Of a DNA stretch of 64,000 nt, positions 54,060-63,598 are shown one piece after another. The stretch covers positions 434,001 through 498,000 of the forward strand of contig NZ_QVQT02000001.1 of assembly GCF_003428625.2 (NCBI RefSeq), given 5' to 3'. Source of the stretch: Paracidobacterium acidisoli. GTDB lineage: Bacteria; Acidobacteriota; Terriglobia; Terriglobales; Acidobacteriaceae. The translations under genes and the position numbers were made by a program. The notes under the pieces are model-generated. The model saw only the letters and a program-made list of their open reading frames with translations, ran no database searches and was not told the origin of the DNA. The first letter of the stretch is position 1. Every line of letters begins with the position of its first letter.

Positions 54060-54644
54060 ATGAGCGCGATGGAAGTCGAGGTGAAGTTCCGCGTCGCCGA
54101 TATACGGGCGCTCGAGAGCACGCTCCGCGAGATCGGCTTCCGCGAGGTTACGCCACGCACCTTTGAGCGCAATGTGCTCTTCGATACGCGCGACCGCAGA
54201 CTGCGCGCGCAGCAGGCGATCCTGCGCGTCCGGCAGTACGGCGACCGCTGGATCGTCACGCACAAGCGCCTGCCCGACAACCACGATCCGGCGGCGCGGC
54301 ACAAAAGCCGCGTGGAGACGGAGACTGTGGTGGACGACGGCGAGGCGATCGGCACGATCTTCTCGCAGCTTGGATACCTTCCCTCCTTCGCCTACGAAAA
54401 ATGGCGCACGGAGTACGCCGACCATACGGGCCACTGCGTTCTGGACGAAACGCCGATCGGCATCTTTGCCGAGCTGGAAGGCCCGCCGGAGTGGATCGAC
54501 GCCACGGCGAAGCGGCTGCGCCTCGATCCCTCCGCGCTGATGACGCTCAGCTATGGACGCCTCTTCGATCAGTGGAAGCAGGAGACGGGCAGCAGCGCCG
54601 GGAACCTGACCTTCGACGAGATCGAGGCTCCGCAAAAGAAGTAA
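54060..54644 (+). CDS. CYTH-domain protein (class IV adenylate cyclase-like)
   Basis: This 194-residue protein starts MEVEVKF, the ExExK motif that names CYTH proteins. It continues with tunnel-lining charged residues (ILRVRQYGDRWIVTHKR, RHKSRVETETVV, KWRTEYADH, FAELEG). CyaB-type members make cAMP, and thiamine-triphosphatases and other triphosphate enzymes share the fold; the reaction cannot be told from sequence. ATG 54060 fits the conserved start, and the longer upstream frame looks spurious. Confidence 0.85.
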   Translation: MSAMEVEVKFRVADIRALESTLREIGFREVTPRTFERNVLFDTRDRRLRAQQAILRVRQYGDRWIVTHKRLPDNHDPAARHKSRVETETVVDDGEAIGTIFSQLGYLPSFAYEKWRTEYADHTGHCVLDETPIGIFAELEGPPEWIDATAKRLRLDPSALMTLSYGRLFDQWKQETGSSAGNLTFDEIEAPQKK

Positions 54645-54665
54645 GAGCAGCAACAGACTGCTGTT

Positions 54666-56069
54666 TCAGCGTGGCCCGGTTTCCCACTGCGCGAACGGCC
54701 ATTCGCTGCGCCGGCGCGCGCGGATGAGGTACAGCAGGCCGCCTGCGGCTGCGACGACGACCGCGTAGAGGAATTCGCGCTGCGCCTCATGACGCGAGAC
54801 CAGGATAAACAGGAAGCCTGCGAGCGCGGCCAGCGGAGGCAGCGGGTAGAGCCAGATGCGGAAGGGGCGCGGCATCTCCGGCCGCCGCATGCGCAGAAGA
54901 ATCACGCCGATCTGCTGCAGCACGTACTGCAGCAGAATGCGGATCACCACCAGCGCGGCGATGACCTGCGCGAGCGTAAAGAAGCAGAAGACGGCGGCCA
55001 CAACCCCGAGAGCGAGCAGCGAGACATCGGGAAACCTGTGCTTCGGGTGGACGTGCGCGAAGGCGCGGAAGTAATTGCCGTCGAGCGCCGCGGCATAGGG
55101 CACGCGCGAGTAGCCGAGCAGCAACGCGAAGACCGAGGCGAAGGCCGTCCACATAATGAGCGCGGCAACGGCGGCGGCGGCGTGTGTGCCGAGGGTGCGG
55201 GCGACCATGTCGGCCACGGCGGTGCGGCTCATCTGCCCGGCGGGAATCACGCCCAGAACGCTGACGTTCATCGCCAGATAGAGCAGCGCGACGGCGAAGA
55301 TCGAGAGCAGCACGGCGCGCGGAATGGTGCGGCCGGGGTCGCGCATCTCGCCGCCGAGCAGACACACGTTGTAGTAGCCCCAGTAATCGTAAGTAGCGAG
55401 CAGTGTCGCGGCGCCGAGACCGGCGAAGAATCCGGGAGAGAGGGCGAAGGCGTGCGGCGGCAGGCGGAAGAGCTCAGGATGAAAATGCGTGTAGCCCGCC
55501 ACCAGCACCACGCCCATGGTGAACATGACTCCGCCCCACAGCACCCAGGCCATGCGCGCAATCTGCGACAGGTTGCGGTAGAGGAGCATGACGATGAACA
55601 GGCACACGCAGGCGGCGAGCACGCTGGTTCGGCGCACCGGCAGTCCCGGCACCATGCCGTTGAGGCCGGGAACGAGGAAGGCCGCGTACTCCGCGAAGCC
55701 GATGCAGCCTGAGGCGATGGACAACGGCGCGCTGAAGCCGAGCTGCCAGATATAGAGGAACGAGATGAGGTGGCCCGCGCCGCGGCTGCCGTAGATTTCG
55801 CGCAGATAGGTATAGGAGCCGCCGGCCTCGGGCATGGCCGCGCCCAGCTCGGACCATACGAGCCCGTCGCAGACGGCGATCAGAGCACCGAGCGTCCATC
55901 CGGCGAGCGCGCCCCATCCGGCTGCCCAGCCGCCGCCGACACCGCTCATGGCTGCGACGACCAGCGGCAGCGTGATGAAGGGGCCCACGCCGATCATGTT
56001 GATCATGTTCAGCGTGATGCCGCTGCCCAGGCCGATTCTGCGCTCGAGCTCCGGCGCCGGTGCCGTCAT
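54666..56069 (-). CDS. APC-family amino acid permease
   Basis: This 467-residue protein has about 12 transmembrane helices and the APC opening IGLGSGITLNMINMIGVGPFITLPLVV. It also has ELGAAMPEAGGSYTYLREIYG, then LATYDYWGYYNVCLLGGEMRDPGRTIPRA. The pattern resembles LAT/cationic amino acid transporters. ATG 56069 is preferred over the 24-codon upstream extension, which lacks hydrophobic or conserved sequence. Confidence 0.85.
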   Translation of the reverse strand: MTAPAPELERRIGLGSGITLNMINMIGVGPFITLPLVVAAMSGVGGGWAAGWGALAGWTLGALIAVCDGLVWSELGAAMPEAGGSYTYLREIYGSRGAGHLISFLYIWQLGFSAPLSIASGCIGFAEYAAFLVPGLNGMVPGLPVRRTSVLAACVCLFIVMLLYRNLSQIARMAWVLWGGVMFTMGVVLVAGYTHFHPELFRLPPHAFALSPGFFAGLGAATLLATYDYWGYYNVCLLGGEMRDPGRTIPRAVLLSIFAVALLYLAMNVSVLGVIPAGQMSRTAVADMVARTLGTHAAAAVAALIMWTAFASVFALLLGYSRVPYAAALDGNYFRAFAHVHPKHRFPDVSLLALGVVAAVFCFFTLAQVIAALVVIRILLQYVLQQIGVILLRMRRPEMPRPFRIWLYPLPPLAALAGFLFILVSRHEAQREFLYAVVVAAAGGLLYLIRARRRSEWPFAQWETGPR

Positions 56070-56154
56070 ACCGGCCCTGCTTTTCGTACAGGAGGTGCAT
56101 TCATCCCGGTTTTCGCCGCGCATTCCCGGCCGAGGAGACACCCGCTGCCCTGGC

Positions 56155-56160
56155 TATAAT
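56155..56160 (+). promoter_or_regulatory. -10 consensus upstream of the acyltransferase gene
   Basis: A perfect TATAAT lies 32 bases before the ATG at 56193. No good -35 match was seen. Confidence 0.4.
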
Positions 56161-56192
56161 GAAGTTTCACCATCCTCACGTCCCGGCACAAC

Positions 56193-57251
56193 ATGCTAAA
56201 AAAAATTACGGGCCCCGGCCTGTTCCGCTTATTTCTCGCGCTGCTGGTCTTCGTGCACCATACCACGCGTTTTGCAATAGGCATCTGTGCGGTCTATATC
56301 TTTTTTTGCCTGAGCGGATACTGGATTTACAAAATGTATCGCGGAAGATATGCCGCGACGCGGCGGCCTTATCTGACCTATCTGGTTTCGCGGGCATGGC
56401 GGCTGCTGCCGGTCTTTGCGCTCATTTCTCTGCTCACGCTCCTGTTCCTGTACATCAACGGAACTCTGGGCGCTGCCTGGAATGCGACCAGCCCGTTCCA
56501 CTTCATTGTGTCCAACCTCTTTATCTTCGGCTATGGCACACTGCCCGTGAAACCGATCGATGCTGCCTGGTCGCTTGACGTCGAGATGCAGTTTTATCTC
56601 GTCGCTCCGCTGCTGGCGGCGCTGCTCGCCTGGCGACGGGTATCCATCGGCTGGATTCTCCTCGTGGCGGCCGCCGTTTCTCTGGCGTCGGTGTATCTGC
56701 ACAATCCCGTCAGCGCCGTGAATTACACACTCTTCTTTCTCGTCGGAATGGCTGCGGCCTCCACCGACTGGCGCCCCTCCGGGCGTGTGGCTGTAATATC
56801 TGCGGGGGGCACCGCGCTTGTCATTTTCCTGATTGTGGTTTCGCCTTTTAAAAGTGTCCTGCTGGCTGGAGCACATCCAGGACCGTTCTCCGACTGGGCA
56901 CCGCACGCCAACGTTATTCTGGCACTCTTCATGGCTCCCTATGCCATCTACACCACCACGCAGAAAGGCTTCGCCCTCGACGGCATGTTTGCCGATCTTT
57001 CCTACGAGTTCTATCTGCTTCACGGCACGGCCGTCGCGTGGATCGCCACTCATCCTGGCGGGGTTCTGCACCGTCTCATCACCATGGCCCTTTCGCTGAT
57101 CGCGGTTCTCGCAGTCTCCACGGCCATCTGGAAGTTTTATGACCGCCCCATCAACCGCATGCGCTCCCGCTGGGTCAGCAGGCGGAAGAAGCTGATCTCC
57201 ACGCAGACGCGGACCGCGCAGGCCGCTGCGGCCGAGGTGGCAGGCCCCTGA
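56193..57251 (+). CDS. Acyltransferase family 3 membrane protein
   Basis: This 352-residue protein has about ten transmembrane helices. The AcylT_3 layout includes LALLVFVHHTTRF (histidine in the active-site helix), FFCLSGYWIYK, YLVSRAWRLLPVF and SLDVEMQFYLVAPLL. Such enzymes acylate sugars of polysaccharides or lipids at the inner membrane. Its stop overlaps the next start codon by one base, implying coupling with a PIG-L deacetylase-like protein. Confidence 0.85.
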   Translation: MLKKITGPGLFRLFLALLVFVHHTTRFAIGICAVYIFFCLSGYWIYKMYRGRYAATRRPYLTYLVSRAWRLLPVFALISLLTLLFLYINGTLGAAWNATSPFHFIVSNLFIFGYGTLPVKPIDAAWSLDVEMQFYLVAPLLAALLAWRRVSIGWILLVAAAVSLASVYLHNPVSAVNYTLFFLVGMAAASTDWRPSGRVAVISAGGTALVIFLIVVSPFKSVLLAGAHPGPFSDWAPHANVILALFMAPYAIYTTTQKGFALDGMFADLSYEFYLLHGTAVAWIATHPGGVLHRLITMALSLIAVLAVSTAIWKFYDRPINRMRSRWVSRRKKLISTQTRTAQAAAAEVAGP

Positions 57252-60178
57252 TGAGCAGGAGAGACGTGAGACACCTATCCGACATTTGCGGCAATCCGGC
57301 GTACACCCATCAGGAAGCCGGACTCACTGTTCCCTTTCGTGAACGGGCGACCTCTCTCATTCGAGAGCGCATTGTAGCGGCAGCGCTTCTGCTTGCCTGC
57401 CCGGTGGCTGCTTCCTCCGCTCTGCACGCGCAGGTGGTTCCGTGGCGCACGCAGATCGCCGCTTCGCCCGATGCACAGACGCTGCCCGAGGATCGCGGCG
57501 CGGACGGCCTGGCGCAGACACTGCGCAAGCTCGACAGCCGCGCCAGCCTGATGATGATCGTCGCTCATCCCGATGATGAAGACGGCGGCATGCTCGCGCT
57601 GGAGTCGCGCGGTCTCGGCACGCGGACCGCGATTCTTACGCTGACGCGCGGAGAGGGCGGCCAGAACGCGATGTCCGCCGACAGCTACGACGCGCTGGGG
57701 CTGATTCGCACCAACGAGCTGCTGCTCGCCGATCAGTACTCCGGCACGGAACAGTACTTCTCCCGCGTCGCCGATTACGGCTTCTCGAAGACCATCGAAG
57801 AGGCGCACCAGCAGTGGGGCCACGACCGCGTGCTCTATGACGTGGTGCACGCCATTCGCCTCTATCGGCCGCTGGTGCTGACCTCGGTCTTTACCGGCAA
57901 CATCACCGACGGGCACGGGCACCATCAGGTCTCGGGTGAGATGGCGCAGGAGGCATTCAAAGCCGCGGGCGATCCCAGTGTCTTCCCCGATCAGATTGCG
58001 GCCGGACTGCTGCCGTGGTCGCCGCTGAAGGTCTACGAGCGCGTTCCGGGCTTCTCGATCGGGCCGAAGGGCATCTTCGACTACGCGACGAACAAGTGGG
58101 CGCCGGTCCGCTTCTATAACTACGTCGATAAGCAGTGGAGCGATACCGTGCCCACGGCGAATATCGAGATTCCGGAAGGTACCCGGGACCCTCTGCTCGG
58201 CGAATCGTATCTGCAGATCGCGCGCGAAGGCTGGAGCATGCAGAAGTCGCAGTACGGCGGAGGCACGCCGCTGCTGCCCGGGCCCTTCACCGTCTCGTAT
58301 CACCGCTATGGATCGCTGGTTCCCACTACGGAGAAGGAGAGCTCCTTCTTCGACGGCATCGATACTTCGCTGGCGGGCATCGCGAGCCTGGCGCACTCGG
58401 GCGATACGGCCTCTCTGGTTGCGGCGCTGAACGAGATTCATCAGCACGTGGCCGCAGCGACTGCGGCTTACAGCCCTTCGGCTCCGGCAAAGATCGCGCC
58501 CGATCTCGCAGCCGGATACAGGCTGACGCAGCAGCTGATCGCCACGGTGAACGGCAGCAGCCTGAGCGCGCCGGACAAGACGAATATCGTGCATGAGCTG
58601 ACGATCAAGCTGGCGCAGTTCAACACGGCGCTCGCCGAAGCGCTGGGCCTCGAGGTCAACGCGCTGGTGACGCCGCGCACCGATATCGGCGCGACCACCG
58701 GCTTTCCGTCGTCTCCGGCAGAGATGCCCACGACGGTGAGCCCCGGCTCACAGATCGACGTGCGCGTGCATGTGACCGCAGCCGAGCCCTGGGGGCCATC
58801 GCCCGAAGGGCTGCAGCTGGCGCGCACATGGCTCGAGAATCCTGACGGCGACCACTGGCCGGTCACCCGCATCGGCTCGCCGGGCCTCGATACGGCTTTC
58901 AGCCTCTCGGGCGATGCGGTCTTTCATGTCGAAGTCCCGCACAACGCGCAGCTGACGCGGCCTTACTTCACCCGGCCCGATTTTTCGCAGCCGTATTACG
59001 ACATCGGCGATCCGAAGCTGCTTAACCTGCCCTTCGGTCCGTGGCCGCTGGCGGGGTGGGCGGAGTTCCACTATCAGGGCGCGACGATCCGCCTTGGGCA
59101 GGTGGTGCAGACGGTACACCGGGTACACGGGATCGGCGGCGTCTATCAGCCGCTGGCGGTGCTGCCGCAGCTTTCGGTCAGCTTTGCAGCGTCGGCCGGA
59201 GTCGTTCCTGAGGCACAGGAGAATGCGCCTGTTCCGCTCACGGTGACGGTGCGCAACAACGAGCAGGACAATACGGACGGCGACGTACACCTGAACCTGC
59301 CTCAGGGCTGGACCTCCGATCCTGCTGAGGCGCGCTTTCATCTGGCCTCCGGAGCCGCGCAGGCGGTCACCTTCACGCTGCATCCCACGGCGCTCGATGA
59401 GAAGGCCTGGCCGATCCAGGCGGTCGCTCACACCGGCAACTACGACTTCTCCGAGGCAGTGGATACGGTCGGCTACCCTGGCCTGAAGCCATATTATCTG
59501 TACCGCCCGGCAACGTACCGGCTGCGCGCTGTCGACGTAAAGACGGCGCCGGGAATCCGCGTGGGCTATGTGATGGGCACCGGAGACGATGTTCCCGAGG
59601 CGCTGAGCGCGATCGGCGTGCCCGTCCATCTGCTGACCGATGCCGAGCTGGCGTCGGGCGATCTGAGCCACTACGACGCCATTGTCGTCGGCATCCGCGC
59701 CTACTCCTCGCGGCCGGAGCTGTTTGCCGCCAGCCATCGGCTGATGGAGTACGTTCACAACGGCGGCACGATGCTGGTGCAGTACCAGAGCAACGAATTC
59801 CCTGCTCCGTACCCGCTGACGCTCGGGCGCAATCCGGAGAAGGTGGTCAACGAGCACGACCCGGTCACGCTGCTCGACCCGGCCAGCCCACTCTTTGCAT
59901 GGCCCAACCACATTACTGCAGCCGACTTCGACAACTGGGTCGAAGAACGCGGCCATTCTTTCCTGAGCTCGTGGGCTTCGCAGTACACGCCGCTGACGGA
60001 GACGCACGATCCGGGCCAGGACCCGCAGCGCGGCGGTCTGCTGGTTGCCCATGAAGGCCGGGGCACCTATATCTATCTGTCCTTCGCCGTATACCGGCAG
60101 CTGCCTGAAGCTGTGCCCGGCGCATACCGCCTGCTCGCCAACCTTATCAGCGCATCAAAACAGCCCGCGAGGCACTGA
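57251..60178 (+). CDS. Large secreted PIG-L/LmbE-family deacetylase
   Basis: This 975-residue protein has a basic N-terminal stretch and a hydrophobic signal segment (about 41-60). The zinc motif MMIVAHPDDEDGGML (AHPDDE at 105-110) and downstream DGHGHHQVSG complete the LmbE site. The long C-terminal part contains beta-sandwich repeats and a glutamine-amidotransferase-like domain (YDAIVVGIRAYSSRPEL, NGGTMLVQYQSNEF). It probably removes acetyl groups from an amino sugar outside the cytoplasm. Pairing with an acyltransferase suggests opposing edits of one glycan, which is inference. Confidence 0.88.
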   Translation: MSRRDVRHLSDICGNPAYTHQEAGLTVPFRERATSLIRERIVAAALLLACPVAASSALHAQVVPWRTQIAASPDAQTLPEDRGADGLAQTLRKLDSRASLMMIVAHPDDEDGGMLALESRGLGTRTAILTLTRGEGGQNAMSADSYDALGLIRTNELLLADQYSGTEQYFSRVADYGFSKTIEEAHQQWGHDRVLYDVVHAIRLYRPLVLTSVFTGNITDGHGHHQVSGEMAQEAFKAAGDPSVFPDQIAAGLLPWSPLKVYERVPGFSIGPKGIFDYATNKWAPVRFYNYVDKQWSDTVPTANIEIPEGTRDPLLGESYLQIAREGWSMQKSQYGGGTPLLPGPFTVSYHRYGSLVPTTEKESSFFDGIDTSLAGIASLAHSGDTASLVAALNEIHQHVAAATAAYSPSAPAKIAPDLAAGYRLTQQLIATVNGSSLSAPDKTNIVHELTIKLAQFNTALAEALGLEVNALVTPRTDIGATTGFPSSPAEMPTTVSPGSQIDVRVHVTAAEPWGPSPEGLQLARTWLENPDGDHWPVTRIGSPGLDTAFSLSGDAVFHVEVPHNAQLTRPYFTRPDFSQPYYDIGDPKLLNLPFGPWPLAGWAEFHYQGATIRLGQVVQTVHRVHGIGGVYQPLAVLPQLSVSFAASAGVVPEAQENAPVPLTVTVRNNEQDNTDGDVHLNLPQGWTSDPAEARFHLASGAAQAVTFTLHPTALDEKAWPIQAVAHTGNYDFSEAVDTVGYPGLKPYYLYRPATYRLRAVDVKTAPGIRVGYVMGTGDDVPEALSAIGVPVHLLTDAELASGDLSHYDAIVVGIRAYSSRPELFAASHRLMEYVHNGGTMLVQYQSNEFPAPYPLTLGRNPEKVVNEHDPVTLLDPASPLFAWPNHITAADFDNWVEERGHSFLSSWASQYTPLTETHDPGQDPQRGGLLVAHEGRGTYIYLSFAVYRQLPEAVPGAYRLLANLISASKQPARH

Positions 60179-60462
60179 GATCCCGCATAGGGTTATACGG
60201 GGCGGGCCGTTTCGGGAGCTTCCCTAAGCTGCTGATTGCGGAAGATTTAAACATAGGAAAGCCTCTTTTCCCCAGACATTCACGGGAAATTCGCGGAATA
60301 TTCACAGGCGGTTGCGACGATACCAGCGGGCGATGGTTTGTTCGTTTTGGTTCGGCCCGTCTTTTCCCCTACGGTGTCGTTTCCCGATCTGCTCACCGCG
60401 CTCTTCACTGAGTCAATTTCGCATTCGTATTAATAACCGTAACTCAGGTATAGAGAGGCCAA
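60179..60462. other. Intergenic region upstream of the porin gene
   Basis: About 284 bases without a coding frame. Only an AGAGG ribosome-binding site just before 60463 and AT-rich TATTAATAACC (about 60428-60438) stand out. I saw no clear promoter or structured RNA. Confidence 0.4.
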
Positions 60463-62265
60463 ATGAATACAAATCTTAAGGTGTTTGCCACCCTGCTGCT
60501 GGCATCGACGGTCGCCGTCGGCTATGCGCAGAGCACGGCGGACTCCGCAGGCAGTACGGCGCACAAAGCCACTGCAAAGCGTACGCATCACCGTGTCGTC
60601 GAAAAAAAGCCTTCCGTGGAGTCACAGATCGAAGAATTGCGGAATGAGCTGAACGAACAGCACGGCCAGATCGATACGCTGAAGCAGCAGCTTTCCGACC
60701 GCGATGCGCAGCTCCAGCAGGCGCAGCAGGCCGCTTCGCAGGCCCAGACTGCGGCACAGCAGGCGCAACAGGCCGCCTCACAGGAACAGCAGCAGCTCTC
60801 CGACAACTCCGCCGCCGTTTCCAGCCTGAAGGACTCTGTCTCCGATCTCAAATCGAATACGACCTCGATCGTCGGAACTCTCCAGGAACAGCAGGCATCC
60901 GTGAAGAAGGCGATCGAGCACCCGGATGCGATCCACTTCAAGGGCGTCACGATCTCTCCGACGGGCAGCTTCATTGAAGCCGCGACCGTGTGGCGCAGCG
61001 CGGCCACCGGCGACGACATCAACACCCATTTCACCGCCATTCCACTGGAGAACTCCGGGCAGGCGCAGTTAAGCGAGTTCTACGGTTCAGGCCGTCAGTC
61101 GCGTCTTGTCATCAAGGCCGTCGGCCACGCCGGCAATGCCACGCTGACCGGCTATTACGAGATGGACTGGCTTGGCGCCGGCGTCACCTCGAACAACAAC
61201 CAGTCGAACAGCTACGTGATTCGTCAGCGCCAGCTCTGGGCGCAGGCCGCGCTGCACAACGGCTGGACCTTCACCGGCGGACAGATGTGGTCCCTGACGA
61301 CGGAAACCACACACGGTCTGGATAACGGAACGGAAATCCTTCCCGGCGTCATCGATCCGCAGTACACCGCCGGCTTCGTATGGAATCGCCAGTATGGCTT
61401 CCGTGTCAGCAAAGACTTCGGCAACAAAGTCTGGATCGGCGCTGCGGCGGAAAACGATCAGGCGCTTCCTGGCGGCAGCAGCCCAACCAACCAATTTCTG
61501 GGACAGGCTGGCGATACGGGCGGCCTCTATGACAACCAGTCAAACTACTCCTACAACCTTGCCCCGGAGATGGTCGCCAAGGTCGCCTTCGAGCCAGGCT
61601 GGGGACACTATGAGCTCTTCGGTGTAGCCCGCTTCTTTCAGAACCGCGTTTATCCGAGCAGCACAACCGCCGCGGGAGCCTATAACGACTCCACAGTTGG
61701 CGGCGGCATCGGCGGCGGCTTCCGTGTGCCTCTGGCTCACAAAAAGCTCTCGGTTGGCCTGAAGGGTCTGTGGGGCGACGGCGTGGGCCGCATGGGCGAT
61801 TCGACCATCGCGGATTTGACCTTCCGCTCGGATGGTCAGATGTCTCTGCTGCACACGTTCTCCGCGCTCAGCACCCTGGAAGCGAGTCCCACGAAGCGCC
61901 TTAGCCTTTATTTCAACTATGGCGGAGATTACGTGGGCCGTGACCTCCTGAATGGCGGCAAATCGGGCTACGGCCTCTACTCTGCCGACATGAGCGGCTG
62001 CAATACCGAAGGTCTTCCTGCGGGCAGCTATACTCCCAGCGCAACCGGCAACTGCAAAGGCAACAACAAGGACGTCCAGGAGTTCAGCTCCGGTTACTGG
62101 TATAACTTCTACGATGGTTCGATGGGCCGTCTCCGTCAGGGCATTCAGTACAGCTACATCCGCCGCGATCTCTGGTCCGGTACGGGTGGCCCTCTGAATC
62201 CCGATGGCGGCGCCAAGGGCACCGACAACATCTTCGAAACCTCCCTTCGTTACTACCTCCCGTAG
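60463..62265 (+). CDS. Outer-membrane porin-like protein with coiled-coil N-terminus
   Basis: This 600-residue protein has a signal peptide (FATLLLASTVAVGYAQ). A coiled coil follows at about 50-155, rich in Gln/Ala heptads (EELRNELNEQHGQIDTLKQQL). The rest is a long beta-rich part with alternating residues, ending in an aromatic-proximal strand SLRYYLP, as for outer-membrane barrels. The coiled coil may span the periplasm or trimerise as in other porins with periplasmic helices. The transported substrate is unknown. AGAGG precedes the ATG and a strong terminator follows. Confidence 0.82.
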   Translation: MNTNLKVFATLLLASTVAVGYAQSTADSAGSTAHKATAKRTHHRVVEKKPSVESQIEELRNELNEQHGQIDTLKQQLSDRDAQLQQAQQAASQAQTAAQQAQQAASQEQQQLSDNSAAVSSLKDSVSDLKSNTTSIVGTLQEQQASVKKAIEHPDAIHFKGVTISPTGSFIEAATVWRSAATGDDINTHFTAIPLENSGQAQLSEFYGSGRQSRLVIKAVGHAGNATLTGYYEMDWLGAGVTSNNNQSNSYVIRQRQLWAQAALHNGWTFTGGQMWSLTTETTHGLDNGTEILPGVIDPQYTAGFVWNRQYGFRVSKDFGNKVWIGAAAENDQALPGGSSPTNQFLGQAGDTGGLYDNQSNYSYNLAPEMVAKVAFEPGWGHYELFGVARFFQNRVYPSSTTAAGAYNDSTVGGGIGGGFRVPLAHKKLSVGLKGLWGDGVGRMGDSTIADLTFRSDGQMSLLHTFSALSTLEASPTKRLSLYFNYGGDYVGRDLLNGGKSGYGLYSADMSGCNTEGLPAGSYTPSATGNCKGNNKDVQEFSSGYWYNFYDGSMGRLRQGIQYSYIRRDLWSGTGGPLNPDGGAKGTDNIFETSLRYYLP

Positions 62266-62287
62266 TCGAAGGCTTAACCGAAACGAG

Positions 62288-62315
62288 AAGGGCATCCGCA
62301 ACGGATGCCCTTTTT
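62288..62315 (+). terminator. Rho-independent terminator of the porin gene
   Basis: AAGGGCATCCG (62288-62298) pairs perfectly with CGGATGCCCTT (62302-62312) across a three-base loop. A T run to 62315 follows, so the stem and U tract are both strong. Confidence 0.88.
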
Positions 62316-62369
62316 GCTTCTGTGCTCAGGCCCTTTTCTGCTGCATCTGCCCCGGCTTCACGATTGCGC

Positions 62370-63389
62370 TCAGCGCATGGCGCGGATTGCCTGGTGCGGC
62401 GAGCCCATCGTATATGTGAAGCCGGAGGTGAACTGCTGGCGCGGCGAGCCTGCCGTATACGTGCGGTAGTAAGCCGCATCCAGAACCAGGCGCGAGGTTA
62501 CGTTGTACGTGGCGCCGGCGACCGCGGCTCCGAAGCGGTCCGGCGTGGCAGGCTGCGTGCCTCCGTAGCTTTCAACGACAAAGGCAAGCTTTGCACTCAC
62601 CGGCCGCCAGAGCGCGAGACCGAACTGCACACCTCCGTCATACCCCTTCGCGCCGCCGGCCATCGTGCCCACGGTATTGAAGTCGAAGTGATACTTCTTC
62701 ACGTCCCGGCTGGCGATGAAGAGGAAGCTGTGATCCACATAGCCGGAGCCGAGGCCCTTCGCGGGACTGGCCGTCGGCGCCTTGATGTTATACATGACAG
62801 CGAAGGCCGGCGTGATGCGCGCCTGCTCATGAAAGCGGTAGCGCGCGCCAAACCACTGGTCGCCGATTCCATTCGTTGGCGCAGCGCCGGTCTGCACGAT
62901 GTAGCTTCCCGAGCCCCAGCGAAGATCGAGGCGCGGCGTTACGCCGTAGCGGAAGCTGCCGTTGATCAGATTCTGCGTGCTGCCGTTGCCCATCGGCTGA
63001 ATGGCCCATCCGTAGTCGACTTCGAGCATGCCGCACTGCGTGGTGGAGGCGGGCAGGTCGAAGTTAGGCCGCGTGGGACTGGCGGCGATGGCGGATGCGG
63101 CGGGGCACGGACCCCAGGCGGGATACGCTGACGGTCTGGGAGCGGCGGGCACGGGAAGGATGACGACCTTTGCCGGCTCCTGCTCCAGGCTCTGGTCCTG
63201 ACTTTTTTCCTGACCCTTTTCCTGCGACTGGCCAAGAAGAAAAGGAGTCGTAAGTACGACTACGATGAAAACAACAATCAGCATCCAAACGAAACGAAAA
63301 CGAAACAGGAAACTCTCAGGAATAAGGCATTTCTCCTGCAGCTTTGGTGCCGGCCGGAGCACCCTGGACACGCTTCGCAGCATGGCCAT
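62370..63389 (-). CDS. Outer-membrane beta-barrel protein, phenol-MetA/transporter-like
   Basis: This product of up to 339 residues has a signal segment (MLIVVFIVVVLTTPFLLGQSQ), then a Gln/Glu/Lys-rich linker. A beta-rich domain with LEVDYGWAIQPMGNGSTQNLINGSFRYGVTPRLDLRWGSG and strands ending FTYTMGSPH follows. This fits the MetA-pathway outer-membrane protein family (PF13557). ATG 63389 has GGAAG nearby but gives a 35-residue pre-signal part; ATG 63284 lies directly before the signal segment and may be the true start. The function is unknown. Confidence 0.65.
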   Translation of the reverse strand: MAMLRSVSRVLRPAPKLQEKCLIPESFLFRFRFVWMLIVVFIVVVLTTPFLLGQSQEKGQEKSQDQSLEQEPAKVVILPVPAAPRPSAYPAWGPCPAASAIAASPTRPNFDLPASTTQCGMLEVDYGWAIQPMGNGSTQNLINGSFRYGVTPRLDLRWGSGSYIVQTGAAPTNGIGDQWFGARYRFHEQARITPAFAVMYNIKAPTASPAKGLGSGYVDHSFLFIASRDVKKYHFDFNTVGTMAGGAKGYDGGVQFGLALWRPVSAKLAFVVESYGGTQPATPDRFGAAVAGATYNVTSRLVLDAAYYRTYTAGSPRQQFTSGFTYTMGSPHQAIRAMR

Positions 63390-63430
63390 TTTCGCTTCCG
63401 TCTTTCCCTTTAGCCTGGAAAATAGTTCGG

Positions 63431-63457
63431 CGGCTTCAGCCGTGGACCTTCAGCCCC
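63431..63457 (-). repeat. Degraded copy of the GGC-TGAA-GCC palindromic repeat
   Basis: CGGCTTCAGCCG at 63431-63442 and CCTTCAGCCCC just after it are the reverse complement of the two cores seen at 4485-4560, in the same order on the minus strand. This supports a repeat family. The surrounding gap, 63390-63598, shows nothing else. Confidence 0.6.
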
Positions 63458-63598
63458 CGGTGAATTGTAACTGCACGATGGATAAAAGCGCTCGGCTTCA
63501 TCCACAATTTTTCATTCACGAGTGGAAAAAGTTTTTCAGCGCACGGAGAGTGTCCTGTTTTGCATCGCATCGTCCGTTCGACTGAAGAATCTTCCGCT

